This document shows positions 24,162 to 36,919 of a DNA stretch of 64,000 nt, piece after piece. The notes below the pieces were generated by a model that saw nothing but the letters and a program-made list of their open reading frames with translations, was not told where the DNA came from and did no database searches. Position 1 is the first letter of the stretch. Each line of letters begins with the position of its first letter. The position numbers were made by a program, and so were the translations under genes. Source of the DNA: Calendula officinalis (taxonomy: Eukaryota > Streptophyta > Magnoliopsida > Asterales > Asteraceae); the NCBI GenBank assembly GCA_963853835.1, contig OY970824.1:71310372-71374371 (forward strand). The letters are read 5' to 3'.

Positions 24162-26307
24162 AAGATCCAAGCTGTCACAGTGATTGGAACATCTCTAATC
24201 TCGGAATGGAATCATTGGGATTCGCCCAGCCAATTCCACCCCCAAACATCATAGTAGCCGGGGATCCCCCGAGCTAATCTCATCATTTCTTTCTTATTCT
24301 ACCATGCATACTTCACTAGTATACACCTTTTCACATCCCTTACTTTACCCCTATCTTACCCTTTTTAATCGTCCATTTATTCACCATGCAATTCAGCACA
24401 TTTTCATAACATCGCGCTATCATTTTCTTCCATATTCGCACATTTCTCGTTGGACTTAATACGTTTCATATAACATTACCTTTTTCATTATCACATGCCT
24501 TTAAGGCCATCATATAATGCACAAGCATTGTACCTCGCGGGTAACCAATAAAATTTTCGATTCCCATTTACCGTCTCACTCACACACTAATCACCCTTAA
24601 ATGGTTCATTTCCCTATTAATCAACCTTCCAAATCCTTTGTCACCACCGGGGTAACTATCAATCTATTCCTTCAACCATAGTCCACCGGTCAACCCGGTC
24701 ATCTTAAGTCGACCATTCGACTCCGGTCCACATTTGTAACTCATGACTTGGCACACATTGGCCCAACTTTCCATACTCTCGTCTTTATACATCGCGATAC
24801 TTAAAATACTTATTTTCCATTCGTAGTCTCACACTTCCCCCTGTCCCATACCGTCATGCCATTACCATGACATGTAACCAATAATTATTTCCTTACCGTT
24901 GATATCGAATTCATCATAATTGTCATAAAACTTGACATGGCTATATGCCAACTTTTTTATTCAATCACCTTTGACAATTAAAATTCGTCGTTCCCGACAC
25001 TTATTCATTTCCACATATTTCCCATTTACAGGTTCTAAGACATCACTATACCTTAGTCATTCTTGTCTTTACCATTCACGTGTAACAACCATTATGTTAC
25101 TTATCCGGCTTCTCACCAACATCCAAGTTCCATTTCCCTAGGTTTCTATTTCTAGAATTTCAATCCACACTAACGTTCTTACCAACACTTAGTACTTCCT
25201 TGTACCTCTATCCTTTGTTGAAACACATTTACCATCCTCGTGGTTCGTCCCTTGGTACTACATAATAGTGTCAACCCTTATATCCTTACTTCCTGCGACA
25301 CACCTGTCTATAATCTTTTCAAATACATGCTTCCACACACATCACTAACCGGGAAGGCCATTCCCAAAAATAAATCCCCATGTCGTATGACTCGTCTCCA
25401 ATTTCTAAAAGCACCAATTCGTGCAACAACCAAACAATTAAGCCATAATCACATAACATCAATCTTCACCTAAGATCTCCGAGGTTGCATCATGAACCCC
25501 CCTCTAGATTTCCTTCCGGGAAGACTTCCACTTTCAACTCACTCGTGAGTTTCCTTTCACAACATGTTGTACCGCACTCTCTTTCCAAAAGTTTCATACT
25601 ACACATTCCACCGTGTCGACGCCTCACCCTTTAATTATATGGATGTCAAACTTATCATATCTTTCTCTCTTCGCTTGCTACTCTCTAGCACTTGCTCAAT
25701 CCACCGAATCCACCAATCGTGACCTCCGGTTCAGAACTTCCGATTTACCCCACGGTCTTACATGCTATGACAACCTTATACAACGTCCTTCCATTTCTTC
25801 CGACTAGGTCTGGCTACCACTTTATGTAGCTACTTCTCACTACGGGCTTCGCCATTCGATGACTCTTCCTTCATACGGGTATTGGAATCATTCCTCCTAC
25901 CCTTAATCATACGGTCATCAATAGTCTAGTTCACATTCTCATTCATAACTCTTCCCAATTTAGTGGAGCTCGTCCACTTTTCACATTCATTCTTTCGCCA
26001 TACCAACGTATTCAACAAACAAGATTCAAACGGTCAGCTCAACAGTCAAAAACAACACGATTAGATCAAAACATGGCACTTATCATAGGGGTCGACCCTA
26101 TCATACTAATGCCGTACGGTCTCAAAAGACTCATATTGCACCCTGCATAACAACTTCCATAGGTCCCCTAGGTTCAACCCTAAACTTAACATAGAGTCTC
26201 AAGGTCAACCTATCGATTTCAAGGAATCTTACATTCCTATTGCTACAGTCTAAGACTAGGATGGACATCCAACCTAATTCACTTAAACTATAGCTCTGAT
26301 ACCAAGT

Positions 26308-27955
26308 TGTAACACCTCAATTTTTAAAACACCTTTTAAATCATATTTTTAAATAAAAATATTACAAGTCCAACATTTCCAAAATACGGTTTAACAAAAA
26401 CCAAAAAGAGTTTATCAGAGTATTAAAACCGGTGTTACAATGCAATATCATAACCATAGGATAAACGAGAACTACATACGAGCTCTCGAGCTAATCAACA
26501 CAAGGCCACTTCTAACGCGACCCTCTAATCCATCGATCCTGAATCCTGAGTACATAGCCAAAAACAAAGTAGTACGTGAGACAAAATAGTCTCGTGGGAT
26601 ACATGGGTTTTAGACCCGATAAACAATTAGTCATATAATATCATTTAATCTTAAAATAATATTACTAAGTTTGTTTTGGGTCACTTTATCACTTTCATCA
26701 TTGGCCAATGTCAAGATAATCGGAATGCCTCCAATCTATCAAGACCATCATACCCACGGTAACCGGAATGCCTCCAATCTACCGGGACTCATAGGTATTG
26801 GGTAATCGGAATGCCTACAATCTACCACTAACCTTAAGGTACCGTAGTAACCGGAATGCCTCCAATCTACTACGGCCCTAGGGACATCATCATCATCATC
26901 ATTATTACTTATCTTTTATCGTTATGAGCTCATGGCTCCATCATTTCTCAGTCAATCAATCATTTCGTTGTCAAACAAGCAATTCATCATAAATCACATA
27001 AATGACTAAATTACTTAAAGACTCGACAAAATCATTAGATCATAAAAACATTTACTAGCTATGTACCCAGTTTAAAAGTCACATGTACTCACCTTAGCCA
27101 AGCTAACTCCAAATCGTGTCTATCAACACGAATCCTTGCTTTCCAACTTGTGAAATGTCACCAATCTTTAGGTCTTCTTGACCTATCACCCATATCATCA
27201 TAAAATCTAGTTATTATCCATAACTAGCTACCAATAAACCCATAACAACATTCTTGGCCACCAAGTTCATCCAACTTGGTGAAACCCCAAAACCCTAGCT
27301 CCAGATTTCCATCAATAAACCCAAATCCAACTTGTACACATCATTTACAAGCTTACTATGAGTGTTATACACCCATGATTAGTCATCTTCCCCAAAGATG
27401 ACATGAATGATTCCCCAAACCACCATTTCTACCCAAACAAAGTTCTTAACTAGATAGATAACATCAACAATCAAGAAATCTTACCTTTGATGTTTAGATC
27501 TTCAAGATGGTGAAGATTTGAGCTCAAGAACACCAAGATCGCCCCCTTTCTCTCTCTAAAACGGCTGCACAAGAGTTGGGTGGAAAATGAAGAAACCCTA
27601 GCTCAAACCCGATTTATTGCTGCCCGACCAGACTTCGCGGCGCGAACTAAGTTCGCGTCGCTAACTCTGCATATCGTACGCATACTTAGCGATCGCTAAC
27701 TCAACGCGAACTACTTCGCGACCCAAAGCCAAACTACCTGGCCCGACTTCCCGATCGTTACCACTAGTTCGCGTCGCGAACTTTCCAAAGCAGCAGGGCT
27801 GCACTTTTCAACTTTATCTCGACCCGGTTTCGCCCATAACTTCCTCGTACGATGTCCAAATGACACGAAACCAATTCCTACGTGTTTTAAACGATTTATC
27901 CTTATTTATCATATTTTTCCCATAATTTATTTTATTCAAATTTCGGGTCGTTACA
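26308..27955 (-). repeat. 5' LTR of the LARD
   Basis: 1,648 bp, same ends and length as 20359-22006. Differences seen: C/A near 26475, C/A near 26815, A/G near 27298, T/G near 27522 and T/G near 27578. It carries its own four stem-loops at 26715-26875. Confidence 0.93.
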
Positions 27956-28577
27956 GTGACCTTCACTAAGAGTTTTGCTTAGAGAAGTATCTGTTCAATG
28001 GTTCAGCGTTATTGTCCAATGTGCGCTGAACCTGTTACAACTATCTGATCTGTTAACCAGTATCTGATTCCGCACAGGGAACTGATCGTTGTTTCAGATA
28101 GTGATCAGATAGTGTAACTGGATAACTGAAATCCGAACTGATCAGATACAGTTACCCACAATCTGAGGAACTAATCCTCAGATTGTCTTCTAACTATTTG
28201 CTTTTTTGTCTTCATTAAATCTCTTCAGTAGGGGATGCTTTTCAGCGACCCAACAATGTTGTATTCTCAGGATTTTTTAACGAAAGAAAGGTGGAAATTT
28301 TTAACTTTTTTCTTGAGATCAAGTTTATCATTTTACAAGTTTATCTATCGGTTACCTCCACAAAATATCGTTCACATTGTACATGTTTGAAAATCAATTT
28401 AATAAATAAGAACGAGTAGGGGCTAATAAGCAATTTTTATTAATTTAAAAAAAAAACAAGAATAAAAAATCAAATCTTTCCCAGTTTCCTCTCAATCTCT
28501 CTAACTTATTAACCTTCCAATGCTAACAAAAAAAAACCCTAATTATATTTCCCTCGTTCAACTAATCTCCTCTTCTA

Positions 28578-31500
28578 ATGGATCTTCATCAAGAAACCCA
28601 CCCCCCAAAACTTCCTCACTTTTTCATTCTCCCTTTTCCCAACAAAAAAGACTTTGCCTTTGCACTCATCTTCTTCATCTTTCTTCTAATAACCTCCATT
28701 GTTTTCTGCAACTTCCTTACCCCTTTATACCCTCATCTTCTTCTTCCTTTTAACTTCTTGAAAACCCTACCACAAGAATCCGCAAACACATGTGATTATT
28801 CTTATGGAAAATGGGTTTGGGACGAAACTTACCCGACCCAAAAGTACAATGAGAATTGCCCGTTTCTTGATCCGGGTTTCCGGTGCCGGCGTAATGGCCG
28901 CAGGGATATTGGGTATATTAAATGGCGATGGCAACCTCATGGGTGTGATCTACCAAGGTATGGGATTCAGTTCCAGTTTTCAATTGGTGGACTAATTGTT
29001 TATGCAATGTTAAAATGCATGCATGGCTTTTATTCATTCTTTTTTATTTTTGAAAAATTCCTAGGTTTAAAATATGAATTTCTAGGTAGCTATTGATAAA
29101 TTCCATGCTAGAGAATTTAATGTTTTTTGTTTGATGCATGCATTTCCTGTTGTAAACATGGTTTCTCTGTTTGTACAATATTATGTGTTTGTATGTAGTA
29201 TTATAATAATTAGCACCTTTTTAGTTTTGTGGATCTCGAGTTAATTAAAGCAGTACAAGCTTTTATGAAACAATGACTTTATGAGTACGGTCATTTTAGT
29301 TTTTAACCGGCAACTAAGAATTAAAATTTGCTTGTTCCTGGAAAAAAATATTCATCTACACATCATAGACATCATAGAGAGTTAAGTATTCTAATTTCTT
29401 TCAATTTAAATTTAAAGAATCAGAATGTTATACATAGAAATAAATTCTTTTATAAAAAGAACAAGATAAAAAACCGGAGTCAATTTTTGGTTGAAAGTAA
29501 AAATTTCGACAGAAAAAAAGTTTAATTAAATAAAGTTATTTTTTTGGCCTAATTATCGATTAGAAGATTTAGCTTGTATTACTTTACATTAGTCTCCAAT
29601 ATCATTAGGCTGCTAGTTTGAAATTGATATATTAGTTTTATCCCTATTGATTTTTTTCTCAATATTTTATTTTCTTATTCTTGACCCGTGATAAAATCTT
29701 GCTTAGTTTGACATTTTCTACCGACAAGATAAACTTAATTTCAATGGGATTTGCTCTCACAAATTAAACAAAACATAAGTTCACTCAGGACGAGGTACTT
29801 CTGTTTTCTATAGCTCTTATTTATATCATAGGAAAAAGTAACAGAATTGTATCATGATTATATGTTAACATAATAAAATAAGTGGTATCCAACAAGAAAT
29901 TGAAGTTGAACATATAGCAAGTCGAGTTAATTTGTTGATCTTGGTGGGATTTCATAATTCTACACTCGATCTGTAGTGTGTGGAAATTTCAATAAATTTG
30001 TGACCATTTAACCAATCAAATTGTAGAAATAAATCTAATCTTGTAACGAACGATTGATGGGAACAGATTTGATGCACAAGATTTTCTGGAAAGAAGCAGA
30101 AACGGGCGGATAGTTTTCGCGGGAGACTCGATTGGAAGAAACCAATGGGAATCTCTATTATGCATGCTTTCACATGGAGTCACAAATCTCTCCACAATAT
30201 ACGAAGAACATGGAAACCCCATAACCAAACACAAAGGTTTCCTTTCCATCAGGTTTCAAGACTACAATTTGACCATCCAATACTACCGTGTGCCTTTCTT
30301 AGTTGTCATCGATGATCCACCGGAAAATGCTCCTGAAAAAGTCCGGCGAGCCATTAGGGTTGATAAACTCCACTGGTTTTCTTCAAAATGGGCCGGAGCA
30401 GATGTTCTTGTCTTCAGCGCCGGTCACTGGTGGAACCAAGACAAAACCAAAAAGATGTTAGTATTAACTTTTTTTATCAGTAAAATTAAAATATAACACC
30501 TTATTTTATGTAAATGGATTGGAATTGACCTTATTTAATTATTTCTCGTTTTGTTGTCAAGGGGATGGTATTTTCAGGAAGAAGGGATGTTGAACATGAC
30601 AATGGATGTTATGGATGCATTTGGGAAGTCTCTTCAAACATTGAAGTCATGGGCTTTCAAGAACTGTGATCCCGAAAGGAGCCATATTTTCTTTCGAAGT
30701 TATTCACCGGTACATTACAGGTGATCAGTAATAAACATGAACTTGTGGGATTAATTTTAGTCTAACTCAATTATTTCAAAATAGGTCAATTTTTATAATG
30801 TGCAAGTCAAATATAAAAAAAATAGTTAAAAATAAAACAGTCAAACAGGCCGGTCGAGCAAGTCAATCGGGTCAATCGTTTAAAGTGATATTAATACAAT
30901 GTAGAATTAGTTCCTAAAATAGATATAAAAAAAAAACCTTTTTTTCAAAATATAGTTGTGCGGTTTGGATTTCTCAAAATATACAGTGCGATATTAGATT
31001 TTTTACGCAACTCTAGATTTTTATGTGACTTAAATTTTTTTGTGCAATCAGAACATTTTTTTGTGCGACTGACTTTTTTTGTGTTATCAGACCATTTTTT
31101 ATGTGATCAGAGGACAATTGACAATTTTTGTGTGGAGGTCGCATAGTCTCACGGTCTGTTTTAGAATTATTTGAAAATGCTTTTTTAGAAGAATTTTTAT
31201 TCTTGGTCTATTTTTTAGAATCATCATATCATCATACTCCTTCCGTCCCACAAAAAAGTTCTCATTTCACATGGGCACAAGTATTTAGGAGATAGTTAGT
31301 GGTGAGGTCCTTGGTAATATTTTTAATTAAAATATAATGTTAGATTGGAGAGAGAAAATGTTTTAGTGATGGAATTATTGTTAATAATATTATTTTATTA
31401 AGTGGGTTTCTTACATATGAGAATTTGTGGGACAAAATTAAAAGGAGGATTGGGAACTTTTTTGTGGGACAGAGGGAGTAATATATAGTAGTATATGTAA

Positions 31501-32265
31501 ACAAATTAGATGTATATCCTTTTTATAATATACTTCTTGAAGTAATACTCCATCTCACAAAAAAGTTTACATTTCTCACTAAACTTTTGTCACACAAAAA
31601 AGTTTACATTTCTCAAATTTGATGGACCCTACATAATAAAATATTATTATTAATAAGAACCTCACCATTAATGTCCACTAACTATCTTTCTTTCTCCAAT
31701 CTAACCTTATATTTTAATCAAAAGTATTACTAGTGACCCACCACTAACTATCACCTAAAATCTTGTGCCCAAGAGAAATGTAAACTTCTTCATGAGACGG
31801 AAAGAGTATTTTATTACATATACGTGTACGTTTAATTGTATATCGTTTTTATAATATACTTTTTGAAGTAATATTTATTTCATTAGAAAAGTCGTCGTTG
31901 ACTGATCACTAATCTATTTTAACATGTATAGGGATGGAGAATGGAACACCGGTGGTCATTGTGATCTAAGCAAGGCACCCGAAAGGGATTACGATTACAT
32001 GAAGCAACAAAGTGAACCCCTGAACAATCAAATCATTTCTAATGTGGTCAAACAGATGGAAAGTGCAAACCGAAAAGTCAAATTCTTGAACATTACATAT
32101 CTAACAACAATGAGGAAAGACGGTCACCCTTCAAAATACCGCGAGCCAGGTACCCCGCAATCATCCCCACAAGATTGTAGCCATTGGTGCTTACCTGGCG
32201 TACCCGACACTTGGAATGAACTCTTTTATGCTCAACTTTTGTCTACTGGATTTAAAACCAGATGA
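28578..32265 (+). CDS. TBL-family (PMR5/DUF231) polysaccharide O-acetyltransferase
   Basis: CDS join(28578..28957,30067..30456,30562..30720,31932..32265), 420 aa, all phases consistent. Trichome-birefringence-like proteins transfer acetyl groups to cell-wall polymers in the Golgi. A single N-terminal membrane anchor spans about 25-47. The TBL domain starts at CDYSYGKWVWDETYP (72 on). The esterase motif GDSIGRNQ is at 146-153. The C-terminal D-x-x-H motif is DCSHWCLPG (D391, H394). All three signatures are present, the length is usual for the family and no stop interrupts it, so it looks functional. Which TBL paralogue and substrate cannot be told from the window; the sequence is reminiscent of the TBL10/TBL11 branch, at low confidence. 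The start is the first ATG in frame with the anchor. The last intron has accumulated MITEs. Confidence 0.93.
31237..31478. mobile_element. Stowaway-type MITE in TBL intron 3
   Basis: 242 bp between TA dinucleotides. Inverted ends CTCCTTCCGTCCCACAAAAA and, from the right, CTCCCTCTGTCCCACAAAAA match the Stowaway (Tc1/mariner) CTCCCTCCGTCCC signature. No coding capacity. Confidence 0.88.
31548..31806. mobile_element. second Stowaway-type MITE in TBL intron 3
   Basis: 259 bp between TA dinucleotides, with ends CTCCATCTCACAAAAAAGTT and, from the right, CTCTTTCCGTCTCATGAAGA. It is older and more diverged than its neighbour. Immediately left (about 31509-31547) and right (about 31838-31876) lie copies of GTATATCSTTTTTATAATAT, a local duplication around the insertion. 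Confidence 0.8.
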
Positions 32266-33142
32266 AAAATAGTGTGCCGGTTAGGAGTTTCTTCTATTAT
32301 GGTTAGTATTTATTGGCACGTGGTGGTTCAACTTGATGGCTCCAACACGCACCGTGAATCGGTGATTAAAATTAATTGCAGCGCATAACAATATTCAACA
32401 CATTACCATCGAAAGGATACCACCAAACTTGATGATCACACGATTGTAATTTATACATGTCATTCTAATTACATCCAACAATTTATTTATTTTTTAATTT
32501 TCCAACAACTAGTTGTACAGAACATACTCAATCAATCAAGTGAATTTTATAATTGAGGTAATTTTAACACTATATTTATGGGTGTTGTTAGCGGTTTCAA
32601 CACGATTTGATATGTTGTTATTTGGTTTTAGTTGTGTTATGGTCTGGTAGCAGTTTGGACCAAAATATCAGTAGACTACATTGAAGGGCTCTTCATGACT
32701 ACAAATCGACTGAGAGAGAAAATCCCCAAAAAACTAAGTTACTAAAGAATCAATTACGAGTAGCAATAACTAATGAAATAATATTATGACACAGCCATAC
32801 AACAGATGTCAATAGCAATGAGAAGGGGGAAAAGGCTCTATTTCCTAAAAAAACATCAAGTTTAGAGGCAGGGAGTTAGCCCAATTGGAATGGTTGTCAT
32901 GTTTGAGACTCTTCCGACTACTTATGCATGCATTTCAGTCATTTAAAGAATATAACCAACCCATGCGCAAATCAACCTAAAACTGTCACTAGCTCTTATA
33001 TTTTAACCAACTTAAGAGAAGGTAAGATAATCTTAAGAGCATCCTTTGAGTAAATGTTGCTAGCATTGGTACGTTCATGGAGAAACAGGTTATAAACACT
33101 GGCATCTTGATCAACACTAACTATTAAATTCTTCCAAAAATT
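32266..33142. other. TBL 3' flank plus a diverged copy of the RRM gene 3' flank
   Basis: No gene. Segments about 32925-33110 align at roughly 75% by eye with 39240-39560, which lies just downstream of and into the last exon of the RRM gene. Shared strings include CTTATATTT and GTACGTTCAT. Confidence 0.4.
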
Positions 33143-33720
33143 AAACTAAGGAATTGTGCAGGGGCTGCGCGAACGCAAGCCCCAACTGCCACAAATTATG
33201 ATGTAGGCTCAACCACTTGGGTTGACCTTAGGACAGCACCCCTCCTGAGTGCAATGAAGGTCACTGACCTAGGCCATAGGCCATCTTGACCACCCATTGA
33301 CCCCATCCAGGTAAGTACCTAACTCAGTTTCCTCCTTCCCTTTTTATTCACATCCACCTTCGTCTCAATTTGTTCTTTCTAACGATGTGGGATGTGTAGT
33401 CAACTATACAAATCTCTTATCCTTCTATCTACTTCTTTTCTCTTCTTGTTATAACCACAGTATTGAACTGCTATTGTGATCATATAAAAAGTCAATGTAA
33501 GCATTCAATATCATTTCAAGACAATTGTATTACATAATCATCATGATATCCCATAACAATTAGATTACAGAAAACGATTGTAGATATCTTAACAGTGCAA
33601 ATAAATTGCATTCAAGAGTTGAGAAGGATACACAATATGACATTATGGAGTTCAATTGATCTTTATATTTGGGATCAGATTTTGATTTGGTTGTAACCAA
33701 ACTTCATACTCAATTTGCAA
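33143..33720 (+). repeat. dispersed repeat family, copy 1
   Basis: Starts near AACTAAGGAATTGTGCAGGG and shares with 60351-60957 a long stretch that includes CTGCGCGAACGCAAGCCCC, TTATGATGTAGGCTC, CTTTCTAACGATGTGGGATG and TTGTAACCAAACTTCAT. Identity looks about 85%. No terminal inverted or direct repeats were found, so the class is unknown. Confidence 0.7.
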
Positions 33721-34397
33721 GAAGAAAGTTTTTTGTGGAACTTGTGAATTATTGGGCTCCACAATTTGCAACAGGCCGGGTTCTCCCCAATTGCGAGGAC
33801 ACGGTAAATACAAGGAAGATGTGTACACTTGTCAATTTAGTGAAGTGGCAAGGATTTGGGTTTCACATTAGTTTACCCCAATTCTAAAGAGTCACTCTTT
33901 GAGAAATTGACTTTCAATCGGGATGTGTTAAATGGAAGCATCTAATAAAATTGACATTAGCTCCTACATCCATTTCCTTGTGTTTTCAAAGTTTTTTTGA
34001 GTTATGGTTTTATTTGATGCTGTTTATTATTGGGTATAGTCGTTAATCGAAAATTATTCCAACATCGGGGTCATGAAGTTATGAGTTTATTACTTTATTA
34101 GTATCATAGTTCTTCCTATGTTTGAATTTGACCAAGCATGTACCATCAATCAATTTTTTTCAAGGATGAGACTCCCATTTTCTTAACAAGAATGCATCTT
34201 TCATTAATTGTGTGTCCAGAATAATTTGGGGGAAGGCCAACAAATGTCAAAAACAAAATAATGAATCAAAATCTAGGCGGAAAAAAAAGTACATGCATCA
34301 AACGAAGGGCAAAGCAAAGCTCAATGTATGTCGATTAAGGTTTATGGAATAGAGAGAAGGGTATATGAGTAATTTTATACACAAAAAGCTCCAGCTA
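33721..34397. other. gene-free interval
   Basis: No supportable gene. The 72-codon ORF at 33669 runs out of the dispersed repeat and has no recognisable domain. Confidence 0.45.
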
Positions 34398-34426
34398 TCT
34401 TTACTATATTATAAAGAGTTTACCTC

Positions 34427-34479
34427 TTCCATAATTAGCAAGGCTGAAAATTCAGCCAACACACTTGCTAATTATGGAA
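34427..34479. repeat. perfect 16-bp inverted repeat near the Helitron 5' end
   Basis: TTCCATAATTAGCAAG and CTTGCTAATTATGGAA enclose a second pair GGCTGAA/TTCAGCC, giving 23 paired bases in 53 bp. It lies 29 bp inside the Helitron 5' terminus. Confidence 0.9.
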
Positions 34480-36307
34480 ACTATGGCTTTTATTAAAAAT
34501 ATTAGCGGAGACGAGTCTCGACCACGCAACCTTCAGGTAACAGGCACAACGCCATACCAGATGATCTACAAGCGAATTGATTAATTTTCCTAAACTACCA
34601 TCTATTAAAGACGAATGATGTGGAGGCTTGGACTCATGTCAACACTAAAGAAACGGGACTTCACAGATTGAGTTCTTCCTGCCTCCTCGATTCCTTCATC
34701 TCTCTCGACCCTCATATCAAGTCTCCTCGATTCTGCAAACGACTCTTCGGTTGCTTCAACCATGTGTAAACTTCTGCTTTCACAATCTTCACCCTATAAA
34801 TACAACACATCGACCAAAGCAGATCTACAACTTCATACGATTCAAAACACAGATTTCCCGATTCGAAACCCAGATATCCAACAACAATTACGATTTTGAG
34901 GTAAGTAATCGCCATTGACCTCAATTTTTTTCGATTTTTTACTCCAAGCATTTACTCTTCTTGTGTAAATGTTGCTCCGGCAAGATATGCATAGTTGATT
35001 TGTAGTAGATTTTGAGATTTGAGATTATGGGTGAATTGATTTGATTTGTTGATGTAATCTCTGGATTTTTTTGTTTTGTGTTGGTGAGTTCGATTTTGTT
35101 TTAAGGGCTTTTTTTTTGCTAGATATGTACTACAATGGTTGATGTGTATCCACACACATTTTAGTTAGCTTATGGTTACGGTTTCTTCTATAGAAGTATG
35201 TTGTTAAAGTATTGAACAACTTAATTCTATTGTTTGTTGTGTTTTTTGCTAAAACTGTAACTAATCTAAATTATGAATTTTGTTGATACAGGTTGTTGAC
35301 GATGGGAAGAAGGATTGATCCTGATAAACCAAATGATTATGTTGAACTTCATAACAGGTTTTCCGTTTTTTCATCTTATTTGATTGAAACTTTGCTTGCT
35401 TAGAAAAAAGCCATCATATTGCTTAAAATGATTAACTAAAGTTCAAGACACCCTTTTTATGTTATTTTGATTTATTGTATATAAATAGTGTGATAATCAA
35501 ACTTTATATCTTAGCACACCTTCGCTAAAAAATCAAAATTTTATATGAAGTGTTAATTATGCAATTTAATTATCAAGTTTAATGTTTCATTTCCACCACA
35601 ATTATTAAATGTAACTAAATGGCAATTGAATTTAATCCCAGAAAATGCCAATTGAATTTACATAGAGTGTTCCCTAATTTTGACATATCTAATTATGAAT
35701 CTTAACTTATAATATTAATGATGGAGATATAAAGTGGTTTTGATGGTCAGCCAGTGTTTGTCACTTAGCTAATTTGAGTCTAAAAACGGAATTGTTTTGT
35801 TAACTAGAATACACTTTATTTTAATTTAAGAGAGTTACCTTCTGACTTTATGTAAGTTCCAAAAAGGGTGTTACAAAACAAGACAGTTATGAGAATCTTC
35901 AAGTCTGTAAGTGATAATTCATTTTCATTGAGTTACCTTCTAATTCTTTTGCATTCTGTTAATTACGTTATTACTAATTAATATAATTTATTACGTCTTT
36001 ATAGGATATGCACAAGGGGGACCCACCGACCCATTCAAGCATATCTTCATGAAATTTGTATAGATGTTGGGCTTTGAGAGCTTGAGAAGCAGAAATATAA
36101 AATTGGTTTGTTTTATCACTTACTTGGATTTGCTGCTGCCAAATAGATTTGGTAAGTTGTTACTGATGCAAATTGTGTTTTTTCACCCCATGAATTTAAG
36201 AAATGATTTTTTTTATAGGTGAATAGTTAGGCTGGCTCATGTGGATTTTGAGTCAAATAATGATCTGGTCAAATGGCAGATATTGGACTGTGGTCGAAAT
36301 GCTCCTG

Positions 36308-36362
36308 ATTTGAGCTTAATAAGCTCAAATAAGCATGCAAATTTGAGCTTAATAAGCTCATA
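36308..36362. repeat. paired TTTGAGCTTAATAAGCTCA palindromes
   Basis: The palindrome occurs twice, 27 bp apart, followed by CCCAAACATGCCC. It resembles an edge of a small inverted-repeat transposon nested in the Helitron. Confidence 0.5.
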
Positions 36363-36919
36363 AGCCCCGTTAATAAACTTTCCCAAACATGCCCTAAGCC
36401 TCCTCGATTTAAATTAGAGATGATTTCTAAGTAATCAAAGTTAAAGAAATTATTAATATAAATAAATAATAGTTTATGGGTTTTATGAAAGACAGTCGTT
36501 CTATTTCTAAAAACATTATTCCATACATTAAAAACTTATATTTTAATTCGTGGAAAGGTAATAATGTAAATGTATGTGTAATTATTAATTAATATACATG
36601 CTCATAATACATTTCCCAAATTTTTAAGGATTGACTAGGATTAATATTTTCCAATGTAATTGATTATTTTCAACTTTTTTATTTAAACTTTACAGGGGGG
36701 GTTAATTTGAATTGATTGACTTACATTTTCTTGAAGATGACAACTTTTTATTAATATTTTCCAATGTAAGTGATTGTACAGTAAAAAAAACTAATAATAT
36801 GAAATTTTAAAAAAATATAATAATATGAAACAGAAGAAATAGGTTCTGATAGTCCAAAGATTGTTTCTGATTTCTGAAATATTTGTTGCAATTTTGTGAC
36901 TCTTTTGGAATGCCATGGT

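Larger units (their letters stand above)
22007..26307 (-). other. non-coding interior of the LARD
   Basis: 4.3 kb of CT-rich (plus strand) DNA with only short ORFs, none resembling gag, protease, reverse transcriptase or integrase. Besides the polypurine tract and primer site, the recognisable structure is further copies of the LTR stem-loop. Confidence 0.75.
20354..27960 (-). mobile_element. young gypsy-type LARD with TSDs
   Basis: The element is 20359-27955 (7,597 bp) with a perfect GTGAC duplication (20354-20358, 27956-27960). Two 1,648-bp LTRs begin TGTAACACC and end TCGTTACA. They differ at only five positions by my reading (about 99.7% identity), so the insertion is recent. On the minus strand a primer site TGGTATCAGAGC (complement 26293-26304) sits three bases inside the 5' LTR. 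A polypurine tract TTTTAAGGGGTGG adjoins the 3' LTR near 22011-22023. The 4.3-kb interior has no ORF longer than 135 codons and no recognisable gag or pol, fitting a large retrotransposon derivative moved in trans. The GACGGAATCCTTTTAAGGGG context resembles plant Tekay/Del gypsy 3' ends; that lineage is inferred. Confidence 0.93.
19727..28260. mobile_element. solo LTR split by a nested LARD
   Basis: An LTR-like sequence begins TGTTAGTCCC at 19732 and ends CGACCCAACA at 28255, flanked by a perfect 5-bp duplication ATGTT (19727-19731, 28256-28260). Removing the nested LARD and one copy of its GTGAC duplication leaves 922 bp with TG...CA ends. There is no primer site, polypurine tract or coding region. 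This is what unequal recombination between two LTRs leaves behind. The family and strand of the parent element are not determined. Confidence 0.8.

Noticed and set aside
22899..25807. ORFs of 60-135 codons inside the LARD
   Set aside because: No gag or pol motifs. They lie on the strand opposite to element transcription or are short, as expected from CT-rich DNA.
32867..32925. SINE-like stretch (TAGCCCAATTGG, GTTTGAGACTC)
   Set aside because: Box spacing is too short, and the adjoining sequence aligns with the RRM 3' flank, so a partial duplication explains it better.
33669..33887. 72-codon ORF of unknown function
   Set aside because: Half lies in the dispersed repeat, and the homologous copy at 60.9 kb does not keep the frame.
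34486..34570. tRNA-like box A and B motifs on the minus strand inside the Helitron
   Set aside because: The arms do not close a cloverleaf and no SINE tail or target duplication was found, so I did not call a tRNA or SINE.
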